From assembly GCA_032622095.1 (NCBI GenBank), contig CP136061.1, positions 238,624,609-238,688,608 of the forward strand: a DNA stretch of 64,000 nt, given 5' to 3'. Under the pieces are notes generated by a model. It searched no databases. It was not told the DNA's origin and saw only the letters and a list, made by a program, of their open reading frames with translations. Shown piece by piece: positions 1-10,741 of this stretch (its first letter is position 1; the number at the start of each line of letters is the position of its first letter). This DNA is from Siphonodentalium dalli (Eukaryota > Mollusca > Scaphopoda > Gadilida > Siphonodentaliidae). The position numbers and the translations under genes are program-made.

Positions 1-76
1 CGTCACTGAATTTACCCTCTGGGCAGCTCTGGCGACCTCATTCTGCAAATGACAGGCACCTTATTCTCAAACCTGG
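1..76. repeat. hAT-like MITE (family A), right-end fragment cut by the window edge
   Basis: The stretch shows the right half of the family A palindrome: the end of a CACCCTCTGG-type arm, the CTCATTCTGCAAATGACAGG block, and a terminus related to CTTATTCTCAGGCCTG. The left part lies outside the window, so no TSD can be tested. Confidence 0.8.
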
Positions 77-152
77 CTACATGTACATTGTATGATACTA
101 GTACCGGTACATGTATTTTTTTTGTACAGTCTTCCTGTCAGTACTAGTAGTA

Positions 153-786
153 CAGTAATGCCCAGTCTGATTAAAACCATACTCAGACTCTAACGATACT
201 GAGTCTGGTGAAAATGGGTAGAGATTCCATTACTCCCAGCAGAGATTACGTATTTGCCAGCCAATCACAAATATCCTCATGAACGCGAAGACCAATCAGG
301 CGACAGTCGCATGGAATTCCCAAGACAAGGGGAATTCCGTCAGCCGGCGCGGATTCCAGTAAATCCCGCCCAATAGTTATAAATAGCATAGATTAATGTT
401 TACAAATTCAGTTTTACGACAGCAAATGTAACACCGAAATGCGTATTTAAAGAGTGCAGAATTGACTAATAATACTATTAATACATGTATGTCAAATATA
501 ATTTAATCTTTTTAATAAAAACAACATTTAGTACCGAATAATTTAGAAGTCGTGATGTCGTAAATTTATTTAATTTCCGGCATATGATCAATGATAACTT
601 CGTGAAGTTCGAATTTAAACAAAGAAAATGTATCAGTATCGTTAGAGTCTGAGTAAGGTTTTAATCAGACTGAGTAATGCCCTAAATAATTGACTCCTTA
701 ACCACAGCAGAATTATGTGTAACTTTCAGGAAAAGTTACCCATAATTCTGCTGTGGTTAAGGAGTCGATTATTTAGGGCATTACTG
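153..786. mobile_element. Family C TA-flanked palindromic MITE, split by a nested 510-bp element
   Basis: The copy starts CAGTAATGCC after a TA and ends GGGCATTACTG before a TA, as in the other family C copies. Between lies the usual arm with AACCACAGCAGAATTATG and its inverted copy, but the central fold is shortened. The left TIR is separated from the rest by the element at 163-672. TA target sites and the CAGT-type ends fit the Tc1/mariner-like class; no transposase is present. Confidence 0.85.
163..672. mobile_element. 510-bp inverted-repeat transposon with 9-bp TSD (element E)
   Basis: Both ends carry a ~43-bp inverted repeat beginning CAGTCTGATTAAAACC, with one visible mismatch near position 17. 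It is flanked by the 9-bp direct repeat AGTAATGCC (154-162 and 673-681), part of the family C terminus it landed in. The interior is AT-rich and non-coding. Long TIRs with a 9-bp TSD suggest a Mutator-like (MULE) non-autonomous element; that class assignment is inference. A single copy is seen here. Confidence 0.75.
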
Positions 787-1113
787 TACATGTAATTTTT
801 TTAAATGTATTTTTACAGTCTGCCTGTCAGTAATAGTAGTATTTTGATCTGACTGGATTATTCCTTGAATCAATAACATTTCGCCTTTATCAATCCAGTC
901 ATGCTGAGTTTCAACTGTTCCATTAAGCAATTATCGTCATTGCATACGTTGTTCCTCTCCCAGTTGTTGACAGTTCATGCCCATAATCAGATTCGTTAAT
1001 ATGCCGACGTAAGGAAAGAAATCAATTTTGTGAAATTTTGAAAGAGATGTAGCTGTGTTAATATTTGATTAGTATCATCTTTATGGGACCGAGAGAACTT
1101 GATTCATCCTGGG

Positions 1114-1514
1114 CAAGCCTTGAAATAGTGTGTCTGTCATTTGCAGAATGAGGTCCCCAGAGGGTGAATTTAGTGACGCTACCCCGCATAGCGGGCTAGC
1201 ATCATTAAATTAACCCTCTGGGAAGTATCTACATGTACATGTATAGTCTCAATTTAACATTGTTTTTAGTAACTTTTTCTCTTATATTCAGTTTCTATAT
1301 CCCCTAATTTGCAGAAGATAAAATGCATAATCGAGGTGACTAATGGGTGAACATCACCAACTTCAACTGGGGAACTTCAATCTGATCCCAGGTCTCCCAT
1401 AGCAGTTGAGGCCTCCGTAGAATGAGGTTCCCAGAGGGTGAATTTGGTGATGCTAGCCTGCCATATGCTGGGGACCTCATTCTGCAAATGAGAGACACAC
1501 TATTTCAAGGCTTG
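1114..1514. mobile_element. Family A hAT-like MITE, long form
   Basis: The ends are CAAGCCTTGAAATAGTGTG and its inverted copy. The two palindromic arms are separated by ~190 bp of the internal sequence typical of long copies (blocks ending TTTGCAGAAGATAAAATGCA and AACTTCAATCTGATCC). The second arm is shortened around 1460. No 8-bp TSD is evident, so one end may have recombined. Confidence 0.85.
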
Positions 1515-1742
1515 CATAGGTGTCCAATAGTCTGGGTTCACTCAGACTGTGTGCTCGACTCCTCGCCAGTGTACGGAAGGCGATGTCAGGGTAAAATAAA
1601 TCTATTTATTGATGTATGATGACAAATTCACTGTGGCATGAGAAGAGTTAATGAGCAAGTCGAGATTGAACGGGTATTTTGGATTAAGATGTGAAAGTCG
1701 CATCAGACTTTACTTTACGTTCACTTTCGTAAAAGCAATGGC

Positions 1743-1996
1743 CAAGCCTTGAAATAGTGTGCCTGTCATTTGCAGAATGAGGTCCCCAGAGGGTGAATTT
1801 AGTGATGCTACCCCTCATAGCAGGCTAGCATTACCAAATTCACCCTCTGGGAACCTCATTCTGCTGAGTTGTAAGCAGAATGAGGTCCCCAGAGGGTGAA
1901 TTTGGTGATGCTAGCCCACTATGTTGGGTAGCATCACTAAATTCACCCTCTGGGGAACTCATTCTGCAAATGACAGACACACTATTTCAAGGCTTG
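1743..1996. mobile_element. Family A hAT-like MITE, short 254-bp form
   Basis: This is a near-perfect palindrome from CAAGCCTTGAAATAGTG to CACTATTTCAAGGCTTG. It has two arm pairs that each contain GAATGAGGTCCCCAGAGGG and its complement, joined at a short CTGAGTTGTAAGCAG linker. Flanking octamers do not match, so no TSD can be claimed. Confidence 0.9.
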
Positions 1997-2344
1997 GTGA
2001 TATACCCACCCACCCATTAAAAATGGCTGAAAATCAATTGTGTTTTAGAGCTGTGGGATGTTTATTACTAAAAGATTTCTACCAGTAGATGTATTGCATG
2101 TTTATATTGAAGATTATGTGGAATTTTTATCAACTTATTGTATATACACGTGTATGTGTGAAGTGACGCTGTAGGTATATACCGGTATACCAGTACATTG
2201 TATTTGCAATTGAACGAAGACGAACATGATCCCTTGTTGTCCATAATAAACGATTAAATATTTATAAATCAGGTGAATTTGTAGTTGTTAATTTATAAAT
2301 AATTTATGTACATGTATGTTCCAGTGATTATTATTATTATTAGC

Positions 2345-3186
2345 TCAACTTTCCGATGGCTTGGTATCCATCATGCGTGTGTGTAGAGACTTGCGTCAAC
2401 AATTTCCATTAGCACGGGCTGCATGTCAGATTATTATGAAATTTATCATGGCTGTTGACATTGACATCTAGACGGGAACGAGTCATTATGGGGTCACTTA
2501 GCCAAAAAACATGGCTGCTGGCAGCCATCTTGGATTTTACTCTTTGCATGACTAAATCCTTTGGCATGGGATACAGGACGTACCTTCGGTCGGATCATCA
2601 TGAAATTTTTCATGGCTGTTGGTATTGACATGTAAATGGGAACATGTCATTTTTGGGTGATTTGGAAAAATAAAGTGGGCGCCAACTTGTATTTCAAAAC
2701 GTAATCCATTAGCATGGGCTACAGGCCGGAGTGTTCGACTTGTCATCATGAAATTTGTCATGGATGTTAATATTGACATTTTGATGGGAATGGTTCATTT
2801 TGGGGTCAATCGGCAAAAAAACATGGCCACCATTGGCCATCTTGGATTTCTAAATTCAATCCATTAACATGTAACACAGGCTACAGGCCATACTGTTTGT
2901 CTGATCATCATAAAATTTGTCATGGTTAATATTGTCATGTAGTTGGGAACCAGTAATTTTGGGCTTATTCGGCCATAAAACATGGCTGTCTGTGGCCATC
3001 TTGGATTTTACTCTTTGAATGACTAATTCCTTGGGCACAACCTACATGTACAGACCACATCCCTCATCTGATCATCCCCAAACTTCTTATGGATCATCGG
3101 GGGACCTCGAGATGGGAGCCATCAAGGTTTTCCGAATTTCGTTGAAAAACATGGCGGTCAGTGGCCATCTTGGATTTTACTCTAAA
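2345..3186 (+). repeat. Tandem array of five diverged ~115-168-bp units
   Basis: Units begin near 2432, 2597, 2743, 2905 and 3073. Each carries TCATCATGAAATTTGTCATGG, then a TGGGAACNNNTCATTTTGGGG block, then AAAACATGGC...GGCCATCTTGGATTTTACTC. Unit length varies and the last one is short. The layout resembles the core-repeat arrays of the pearl-like elements elsewhere in the window, but no ACGG microsatellite is attached. Short open frames on the minus strand are by-products of the repeats. Confidence 0.85.
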
Positions 3187-3202
3187 CATTTTATATAAGA
3201 TA

Positions 3203-3872
3203 TTGACGAGTTGTATCTTAATTTATCATATGACTCAATCATTATTTACGTTGGAAAGTATGTCATAAATCAATTTCATATGAACTACTAGTTCATATCA
3301 CCTTCCGATAATTTGATTGGTTTGTTGACAAAAAGTGTGTTCTGATTGGCTGAATGGCAGCCTGAGCCGAGCCGCATCTCTAACTAAATGCAGGTCAAAT
3401 TCGTGCGCGTCAATCAATGCGATGCCGAAATTCTCGCAATTATAATCTTGAAATATATAGTTTTGGACATTGTTATACGATAAATAGAATATGTAATTCG
3501 TATTTATCTCATAAACATACGATATAATGTCACAAACTGAGAACAGAATAGCGCACTATATCTTCGCGTGCATATTATTTCTGCTAGTTCACCAGGTGTA
3601 ATTGGGCTTCCGGTGCAATGAAGTGACGTCACATTAACCATTTGCTGCCGATGTCATATAGCTATTTAGTGATTTGTGTGCGTTTTGGACATCATAATCA
3701 ATTTATAGGTGTCATATGATAAATACAATATGAAATGAGTGTTTCTCTCATATGATATTTATGAAACTCGTCACGAATTTTCAGTTTTCTCTCGCCGGAG
3801 GCTCGAGAAAACTGAAAATTCTTAGACTCGTTTCATAAATATCATATGAGAGAAACACTCATTTCATATCCT
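3203..3872. mobile_element. Inverted-repeat element with a strong hairpin at its right side
   Basis: Positions ~3728-3775 and ~3825-3872 form an almost perfect inverted repeat (AATGAGTGTTTCTCTCATAT and complement). An inner stem (GAATTTTCAGTTTTCTC with its complement) flanks a CG-rich loop. A diverged relative of the outer arm occurs near 3203-3245, suggesting a ~670-bp element. The exact ends and the TSD are not resolved. The hairpin is certain; the element call is inference. Confidence 0.6.
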
Positions 3873-5012
3873 CTATTTATTACATTATTACTATGCTCTA
3901 TATGGCCGGGTAGAAATTCACAATTTCCACTGAAATTAGGGAGTAAATGTCAGTTTGAATGGCTTTGAAACATTCGCCATTACTTCATGTCAATTTAGAC
4001 ATTTTCGGTTCACATCTACTAGTATCTTGCTTTGGTGACATTTTTGCACCTGGTTTTTGGCTACCTGATTTCCTATCTAATTTGTATTAATAAAGTATTA
4101 ATGGGTGTGAATAAAAATGATACTGCATCTGTAATGACGAGTTTCTTTACAAACATTCTGTCATACATGTATGAAACTTTAATGTGGCATATCGAAAATG
4201 CATGCCGTTACCACAGTCTTGGTGTTACAGTACTTTTATCTCAAAATGCAATATGGAATATTCTCGACTATATTTCAATGAAGATAACATACTGGCATTG
4301 GGTACATGTCAATGTGCAATAAGAAAATGAATGAAGTCTACATATTGTGTTGTATCAGAGTTGTTACGATTCATCGTGAATTTAATTTATAGCAATATGC
4401 TTTCAAACAATACGTGTATCGTATCATGTCATGTGTCCACGATACAGGAAATAAAATAATTTCTGAAGATGGGCATGTGCATAAGAACTATTAAACTTCA
4501 TTTTAGTTTAACATGAACTCCATCTGTAATTAAAAACATGTTGATTCTGATAATTCAGGTCATTCATTTGGGACACTAATTTAGTGTCATGATATGTATC
4601 ATATCATTGATCATGTATCGTGATTGGTATCATATCATGACCAAGTATATCATTAAAGCCCCATATTGTATACTGTTACCATAAGTACCATTGCATATCA
4701 AATACTGTCAAGTACTGTTGTACTGTTTGGCTTCATAGTATGGGAGCACTAATATTTTTCTACCCCAGCATCCATATTTGGGACATGGCAACAAAATACA
4801 AAAATTATATCTTAAAAGTACTGTAAATTATAATAAGAAATCAGTTATAAAACACAATTTTATATGTTTTCAGTTACATGAAAATATGGAAAACATCATA
4901 ACTTGATGTCTACTGTACATAGATGTTTATCAATAATAAACTTGATAATTGATTATGAATCAAAACTTGAATGAAAACAATTATGCAATTAAATTTCAAA
5001 TTGTAAATGCTC
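3873..5012. other. No recognisable feature
   Basis: The stretch is AT-rich. A 96-codon open frame at 4032-4322 has no recognisable family features or neighbours that support it. A run of imperfect ATCATATCATGA-like words lies at ~4590-4650. Confidence 0.6.
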
Positions 5013-5422
5013 CAAGTCTGAGTTTAGTGTGACTGTCATTTGCAGGTGAGATCTCCAGAGGGTAAATTTAGTGACACTATCCCATTCATCGGGCTACCAT
5101 CACCAAATTCACCCTCATCTGCTATGGAAGACATAGACTCAGATTGATTATTGTGATGTGCACCCATTGGGAACCTCGATTATGCAATGTGTCATCTGCC
5201 AATTTGGGGATATAGAGAAACTTAACTAAAAAATAAATAGAACCTAAGTTTCCATAGAATTTTGATTATAAAGAAACTTTCCAGAGAAGATGAGGCCTAA
5301 GCAGAATGAGGTCCCCAGAGGATGAATTTAGTGATGCTAGCCCACTATGTGGGATAGCATCACTAAATTCACCCTCTGGGGACCTCATTCTGCAAATGAC
5401 AGGCACCTTATTCTCAGGCCTG
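5013..5422. mobile_element. Family A hAT-like MITE, long form with perfect 8-bp TSD
   Basis: The left end is CAAGTCTGAGTTTAGTGTG and the right end is CTTATTCTCAGGCCTG. The octamer AAATGCTC is duplicated at 5005-5012 and 5423-5430. The internal block (CCAATTTGGGGATATAGAGA) is shared with other long copies. The left arm has lost part of its palindrome near 5105. Confidence 0.92.
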
Positions 5423-5469
5423 AAATGCTCACTTTATAAAAAATTTAATAATTCATGCTGACACATAAT

Positions 5470-5862
5470 TCTTATTATTATCCCCCCGCCAAATTTAAAA
5501 TTTGCGGGGGATATAGTAATGGGTTCCGTCCGTCCGTCTGTACGTCCATCCGTCCCGAATTTGTAAGAGTCATAACTTTAACAAATGTAAACGGATTTCA
5601 AAATTTGTGGTATATGAGTTCACCTGACCATTACCTAGAATGAGTTCGCAAGCCAGGTCTGGCCAGATATTTTTACCGGAGTTATTGGACTTTGTTTATT
5701 ATTTTTGTCAAATTTACCAAATAGCAAATAGACGATGTCCCAGGGCTCATTTCCACAAATCTCAACGGATTTCAAAGATATTTGGTATATGAGTTAACCT
5801 GACCATTACCTAGAATGAGTTCGCAAGCCAGGCTTTTTGACAAAATCCCACCTCTTGTTTAG
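5470..5862 (-). mobile_element. Pearl-like (Helentron-associated) element with two core repeats
   Basis: At the plus-strand left side a CCCCCCGCC...GGCGGGGG-type hairpin (5480-5512) is followed by (GTCC)n-like sequence. Two copies of a ~176-bp core follow (anchored at 5592 and 5768), each containing TATGAGTT(C/A)ACCTGACCAT and GAATGAGTTCGCAAGCCAGG. Read on the minus strand this is core repeats, ACGG microsatellite, then a terminal hairpin, the order known for bivalve pearl-type elements. No protein is encoded. Confidence 0.65.
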
Positions 5863-6332
5863 CGCATACTGAGAATGTAAACATTATTGAGAATGCACTT
5901 CCCCAACTGCACAATTCGGCGACTGCTTGTATTAACTTTGAACTGTCAAATCGGTAAAAAAGAAAAGAAAAATTAACTCATCAGTTTGAAATACTTGGAT
6001 CGCTTTTTAGCCTGAAGGAGCATCTACACTTATTTGATTTATATGGTACTTAACTGATCTTGTCTGCTGGCATGTGCTCAGCTGCAGCTGTGGAAGTTAC
6101 ATGTATGTACCAATACTGGTACACAGTCCATTGAACTTATTTGTAGAACATACTGGTACATGTACATGTATGTATGAACTTATAAAAACATCATCCTCTA
6201 CTGTTAACTACTAAAAGTGTTCAATACATGTACAGGTATGTGTCCATTTTGATCAGAAAAGAGAATTTGTTCACTAATATTGCAGCAGTGAACATTCATA
6301 CTGAGTCAGTGCCTCCATAATTATTGGAATGG
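5863..6332. other. No recognisable feature; ACATGTA-rich
   Basis: I see no repeat unit, open frame or RNA structure that I can name. Short ACATGTACATGTATG-type runs occur at ~6100-6240. Confidence 0.6.
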
Positions 6333-6340
6333 TCCATTGT

Positions 6341-6595
6341 CAAGCCTTGAAATAGCGTGCCTGTCATTTGCAGAATGAGGTCCCCAGAGGGTGAATTTAG
6401 TGATGCTACCCCGCATAGCGGGCTAGCATCACCAAATTCACCCCCTGGGGACCTCATTCTGCTTTACACCTCAGCAGAATGAGGTTCCCAGAGGGTGAAT
6501 TTGATGATGCTAGCCTGCTATGCGGGGTAGCATAACTAAATTCACCCTCTGGGGACCTCATTCTGCAAATGACAGACACACTATTTCAAGGCTTG
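6341..6595. mobile_element. Family A hAT-like MITE, short form with perfect 8-bp TSD
   Basis: The 255-bp palindrome runs from CAAGCCTTGAAATAGCG to CACTATTTCAAGGCTTG. The octamer TCCATTGT is duplicated at 6333-6340 and 6596-6603. This is one of the copies that fixes the element ends and supports a hAT-like mechanism. Confidence 0.95.
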
Positions 6596-6837
6596 TCCAT
6601 TGTTCACTTTTTGGATGTTCAGATCGGAAGAAGAATGTTATCAAGTGTTAAAAGGAAATTCATTTTTGAAGTTGGCCTATTAGATATTAATAGCATTTCA
6701 TTCTTGATAGTTGATAATTTCAAGTTCCAATTGTAAACTTAAGCATACATGTATATTTGTAGAGCATGCAATTATACAACTACAATGTATGCAGATCCTG
6801 GGCTTTAATTAAGCCAAGAACTTTTCTTACCTTTATA

Positions 6838-7592
6838 ATTATACCCCGAAGTTAGGTGGGGTATACTGGAGTCAGCTTGTCCGTCCGTCTGTCCGTCCGT
6901 CCGTCCGTGGACACAACTTTGTCCGGAGTTTTTCTCAGTTGTTTTTTGATCAATTTCCGTGAAACTTGGCACAGACATCAACCACCATGGGAACCTGTGC
7001 ACCTGCGATTATGACGTCTGTCTGACTTTTTTTGGTGGAGTTATCCCCCCTTTTTCGACTTAGAAAATGTTCGCAACATGTTTACTTTTGTTCGAGCTTT
7101 TATTCCTACATATTTAGGTCAATTTTAAAAAAACGTGGCACAGATAATTAGTACCATGGGAACTTGTGCACCTGCGATTATGACGTCTGTCCGACAGTTT
7201 TTGGTGCAGTTATCCCCCTTTTTCAACTTAGAAATTTTTTTGCAACATGCATAATTTTGTCCGATCTTTTATTCCTACATTTTTCGGTCAATGTTTTTTA
7301 ATCTTGGCACTGATATTTAGTACCATGGAAACCTGTGCACCTGCGATTATGACGTCTGTACAACATTTTTTTTGTGGAGTTATTCCCCTTTTTCGACTTA
7401 GAATTTTTTTCGCAACATGCATGATTTTGTCCAAGCTTTTATTCCTACATTTTTCGGTCAATAGGTTTAAGAGTAGAGTTATGGTTGTACACCTGCAATG
7501 GGAACTGTTATTTTATTATTTTAACTAAATGTTTACTGACATGTGAAACATCTTAGTATTTTAAAAACAGGGGACAGTCACACCTCTAGTTT
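6838..7592 (-). mobile_element. Pearl-like (Helentron-associated) element with ~168-bp core repeats
   Basis: A terminal hairpin (TACCCCGAAGTTAGGTGGGG, ~6842-6861) is followed by (GTCC)n at 6877-6908. Core repeats are anchored by CCATGG(G/A)AACNTGTGCACC at 6983, 7151 and 7320, a period of 168-169 bp. Each holds ATTATGACGTCTGT and TTTTTCGACTTAGAAA. The tail (~7487-7592) matches that of the copy at 45.2-46.0 kb. Core repeats plus an ACGG microsatellite and hairpin end are the hallmarks of pearl or HINE elements. There is no replicase coding. Confidence 0.75.
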
Positions 7593-7599
7593 CTTAGGG

Positions 7600-7645
7600 G
7601 GTGGGGGGGGGGGGGGGATGTGGGTGGGGGGGGGGGGGGGGGGTT
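7600..7645 (+). repeat. Long poly-G tract with G-quadruplex potential
   Basis: Two runs of 15 or more Gs, broken by GT and ATGTGGGT, follow directly on the tail of the pearl-like element. At the same place the 45.2-kb copy has only a short G run and then continues with TATCCGTAGTTCC, so the tract appears expanded here. Confidence 0.9.
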
Positions 7646-7733
7646 GGTAGCAAAAATGTTCAATAGCTGGAAATTTCAGGCCTGACACATTAGTTGCACA
7701 TTTCCGACGAAAATTAGATCACTGTATAAGGTA

Positions 7734-7953
7734 CAGTAATGTCCTTAATAATCGACCCCTCAACCACAGCAGAATTATGGGAAATTTTTCAGGATATAGT
7801 CGGGAATATGGTTTGCTGCCATTCATCGGAAATCTCTCGGTGAGTGCTTTCCGATGAATGGCAACAAGCCACATTTCTGACTGAATCCTGAAAATTTTTC
7901 CATAATTCTGCTGTGGTTATAAAAGGGTCATACATATACATCGGGCATTACTG
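7734..7953. mobile_element. Family C TA-flanked palindromic MITE, variant arm
   Basis: CAGTAATGTCC...GGGCATTACTG lies between TA dinucleotides and has a full central palindrome (CATTCATCGGAAATCTC and inverse). The right arm carries an extra ATACATATACATC-type segment. A similar TATATGACCCTTT variant recurs in the truncated copy at 49.92 kb, indicating a subfamily. Confidence 0.9.
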
Positions 7954-8824
7954 TAGTTTCAAATGTGCTGTTTTCAGATAAAAAGTTAAATACCGGTATT
8001 TTCGTGCTTTCAGTTCAATTTCCTGACTGGAAATGGCCACCCATTAGTTGGGAAGATTTCCAACTTTAGGATGATGAGTGGGGGATTAGTATCAGATTTG
8101 ATATATCTAACTGTGGAAAGCTTGATGTTCCAGCCAGGGGTGAGGTGAAAATGGAATTTCCAAACATGGGAATTATTTTGGTATGATTCATGGGTGATGG
8201 TGCAGTTGATAATTCTAATTTGACACCCTCTCACAATGGGGACCCTTTAGCCATTTCTCTGTCTCTGAGTTTATCTTGTGACCTACGGTATCTGGTTTGC
8301 CTTGGTCTAAAAGAGTTAAACCTTTAGATACGGTAGAATGAGATGAGACCATGCACAGGGAACTTTAATATCAACAAGCAGATACCAGTCATAAAATGAG
8401 ATTGAGGAGAGGGCCTCGAGGCCTTCCAAATCACCCCAATTACTCACACACCATTCTCTGATGTCTCATGATATGGTGGAACAGCTTTTAGTGCTGACAA
8501 TATATTGTGGATTGACCTGACCTAATTGATTTGGATAACCTAATTGATTTGGATGACCCTTTTGTAGTACAGTAGCTCTGTGGGACCTCTGTTCTTTTTT
8601 TCCAGTTAAAACATGTGACTGTGCAGCAAAATGGGTTAATTATTGGATATGGAAAAACATGTTTGCTTTGTCAGACTGACAGGATTATTATTTGAAAGGC
8701 AAATTTAGTAAAATTCCTGCTGAAATGAGATATTTAGTTTGAAACTACCATCAAGATTAGAAAAAAAGCACCATTTATATCAGCCAAACTTTACAGATCC
8801 TCAGTCAGATTTGGCACCGAATTA
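7954..8824. other. No recognisable feature
   Basis: Only weak signals are seen: a 74-codon minus-strand frame at 8010-8234 without family features, and a short direct repeat of CTAATTGATTTGGAT at 8523-8555. Confidence 0.55.
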
Positions 8825-9037
8825 CAGTAATGCCCTAAATAATCGACTCCTTAACCACAGCAGAATTATGGGTAATTTTTCAAGATTTAGTCGGAAATAT
8901 GGCTTTTTTCCATTCATAGGAAAGCTCTCACTGAAAGCTTTCCGATGAATGGCAACAAGCCATATTTCCAACTAAATTCTGAAAAATTACCCATAATTCT
9001 GCTGTGGTTAAGGAGTCGATTATTTAGGGCATTACTA
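8825..9037. mobile_element. Family C TA-flanked palindromic MITE
   Basis: This is a near-complete 213-bp palindrome between TA dinucleotides. The centre reads GGAAAGCTCTCACTGAAAGC, and both arms contain AACCACAGCAGAATTATGGG or its complement. The last base of the right terminus is mutated (ATTACTA). Confidence 0.92.
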
Positions 9038-9123
9038 TACATGTAGTCAAACTTTCCAAATATAATTTTCAGCTTACCACGCAAATGAAGAAAGAACAAT
9101 ACATATGTATTTGCAATTAGAAT

Positions 9124-9168
9124 TTAGGGGGTATCCTTAGTCGCACTGGGACAGTCACACCTAGTTTA
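9124..9168 (+). repeat. Detached tail of the pearl-like element
   Basis: The 45 bp match the end of the element at 45.2-46.0 kb: GGGGGTATCC, TAGT, ACTGGGACAGTCACACCT and AGTTT. No core repeats are attached, so it is a fragment. Confidence 0.7.
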
Positions 9169-10026
9169 TTAAAAGATATTATATGCTTATTCCACTACTT
9201 CAAACTGATATTTTACGGCTTAGCCACTACCCCCATTTGAAGAATATTTAAACTATTATTGTCCAAAAATTCAACAACATTGGATGTACCCTTTCGTAAA
9301 ACACGACATCTGAACTACACAAAAATGTTAACAAACAGTCCGCCAATCATCCCGAACAAATTGCTGATAAACAAAGGAGAATGATTTCACTAACGAGGAT
9401 CACTATATTTGATCAATTATAGAATGACATTGTGTTCTGGCAATTTTGATAACAAAATTAATTAAACTGCCTGCTTTAAGCAAGTTTATTCGCCCTAGCC
9501 GAGTGTTTCACATCACTTTTAATTTTAGTTTACTATTTGTTTTCTTTCTGGAAGCAAATTATGTGCAATTTTGACCTGTTGGTAAGAGTTGTTTGAATTT
9601 ACCGATAGATACCGGTATTTGCTTCCCTGCGAGGAGTTTTGTAAAGCATTGCTTATCACATACATTTTACATTTATTTCATTAGAAATGGGTAATAGCTG
9701 AAATTGTTTCGAAAACTGATGTGTTAATCCTTTTAAATTGCGACCTGTTTGGTCTGCTCAATGAGCAATATGCAGCGGATCGAATAAAAAACATTATGCT
9801 GCCTTATATGGACAGACCAAGTCATATTTCCTCTGTTCCCATATAGACTATCATGCTTAATCACCTTCACTTAAGCTGGGTGGCATAAAAATGCTGAGAC
9901 GGGTTTATGACAATTTGATTGGGGCTATTATGATTTGTGTTCCATTATCTTATGCATTATGTCCAATTATTTGCCATGATCTGGGTTAGAGTCACCACTG
10001 ATAGCAGTAATGCCCTTCACATAATT
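9169..10026. other. No recognisable feature
   Basis: The stretch is AT-rich and unique-looking. I see no frame longer than 60 codons and no inverted repeat. Confidence 0.55.
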
Positions 10027-10560
10027 CAAGTCTGGAAATAGTGTGTCTGTCATTTGCTGAATGAGGTCCCCAGAGGGTGAATTTAGTGATTCTATCCCAC
10101 GCAGCAGGGTTGGTGATTAAATTTTTTTTTTTAAATAAATAAAAAAAATTGATTTATTTAATTTGAAATCGGCCAACCCTGCTGCACAGTAGGCTAGCAT
10201 CACCAAATTCACCCACTTGGGACCTCATTCTGCTTAGGTCTCATCTTCTGGGAATTATTTATAGTCTCAAATTAACATAACTTTTTTCCTTCTGGGAAGT
10301 TTCTATATCCCTTAATTTGCAGAAGATAAAATGCATAACCGAGGTGACTAATGGGTGAACATCACAAACTTCAACTGGGGAACTTCAATCTGAGCCTAGG
10401 TCTCCCATAGCAGTTGAGGCCTAAAGCATAATGAGGTTCCATGAGGGTGAATTTGGTGATGCTAATAATAAATAATAAATCAATTTTTTTATTTACTTAA
10501 AATAAAAAAATAAAAAATCACCAACCCTGCTGCGTGGGATAGAGTCACTAAATTCATAAA
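10027..10560. mobile_element. Family A long MITE with matching AT-rich stem expansions in both arms
   Basis: It begins CAAGTCTGGAAATAGTGTG. Both arms carry an AT-rich insertion at the equivalent place: left ~10109-10190, right ~10458-10532. Each is bordered by the AACCCTGCTGC / GCAGCAGGGTT motif. The internal block is the standard one (TTTGCAGAAGATAAAATGCA). The right terminus is lost near 10560, where unrelated AATAAGTGCTCTCGCTGTG sequence begins. Confidence 0.8.
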
Positions 10561-10605
10561 TTAATAAGTGCTCTCGCTGTGTTTTCCTATCGAGCAGCCA
10601 TTTTA

Positions 10606-10720
10606 CAGGCCTGAAAATATGATGCCAGACATTTGCAGAATGAGGTCCCCCAGAGGTCCCCACAGTGGGCTAGCATCACCAAATTCATCCTCGGGGTACC
10701 TCATTCCGCATTGCCTCGTT
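10606..10720. repeat. Family A single-arm fragment
   Basis: It starts CAGGCCTGAAAATATGATG and contains one arm (CATTTGCAGAATGAGGTCCC ... CTCATTCCGCATTGCC) with an internal deletion. A terminus of this CAGGCCT type recurs at 55447. Confidence 0.7.
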
Positions 10721-10741
10721 TGCTATGGGAGACACCCGTGT

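Larger units (their letters stand above)
113..842. repeat. ~40-bp direct repeat flanking the split family C copy
   Basis: Positions about 113-152 and 805-842 share a T-rich stretch followed by ACAGTCT(T/G)CCTGTCAGTA and (C/A)TAGTAGTA. The two copies bracket the 153-786 MITE. This is too long to be a TA-type TSD, so it is probably an older local duplication into which the MITE inserted. Confidence 0.55.

Noticed and set aside
2345-3186. CRISPR-like regular repeats
   Set aside because: Units of ~115-168 bp are contiguous and diverged with no short repeat plus unique spacer pattern; this is a eukaryotic core-repeat array.
4032-4322. 96-codon plus-strand frame
   Set aside because: AT-rich, hydrophobic by composition, no recognisable domain, no neighbours or signals supporting a gene.
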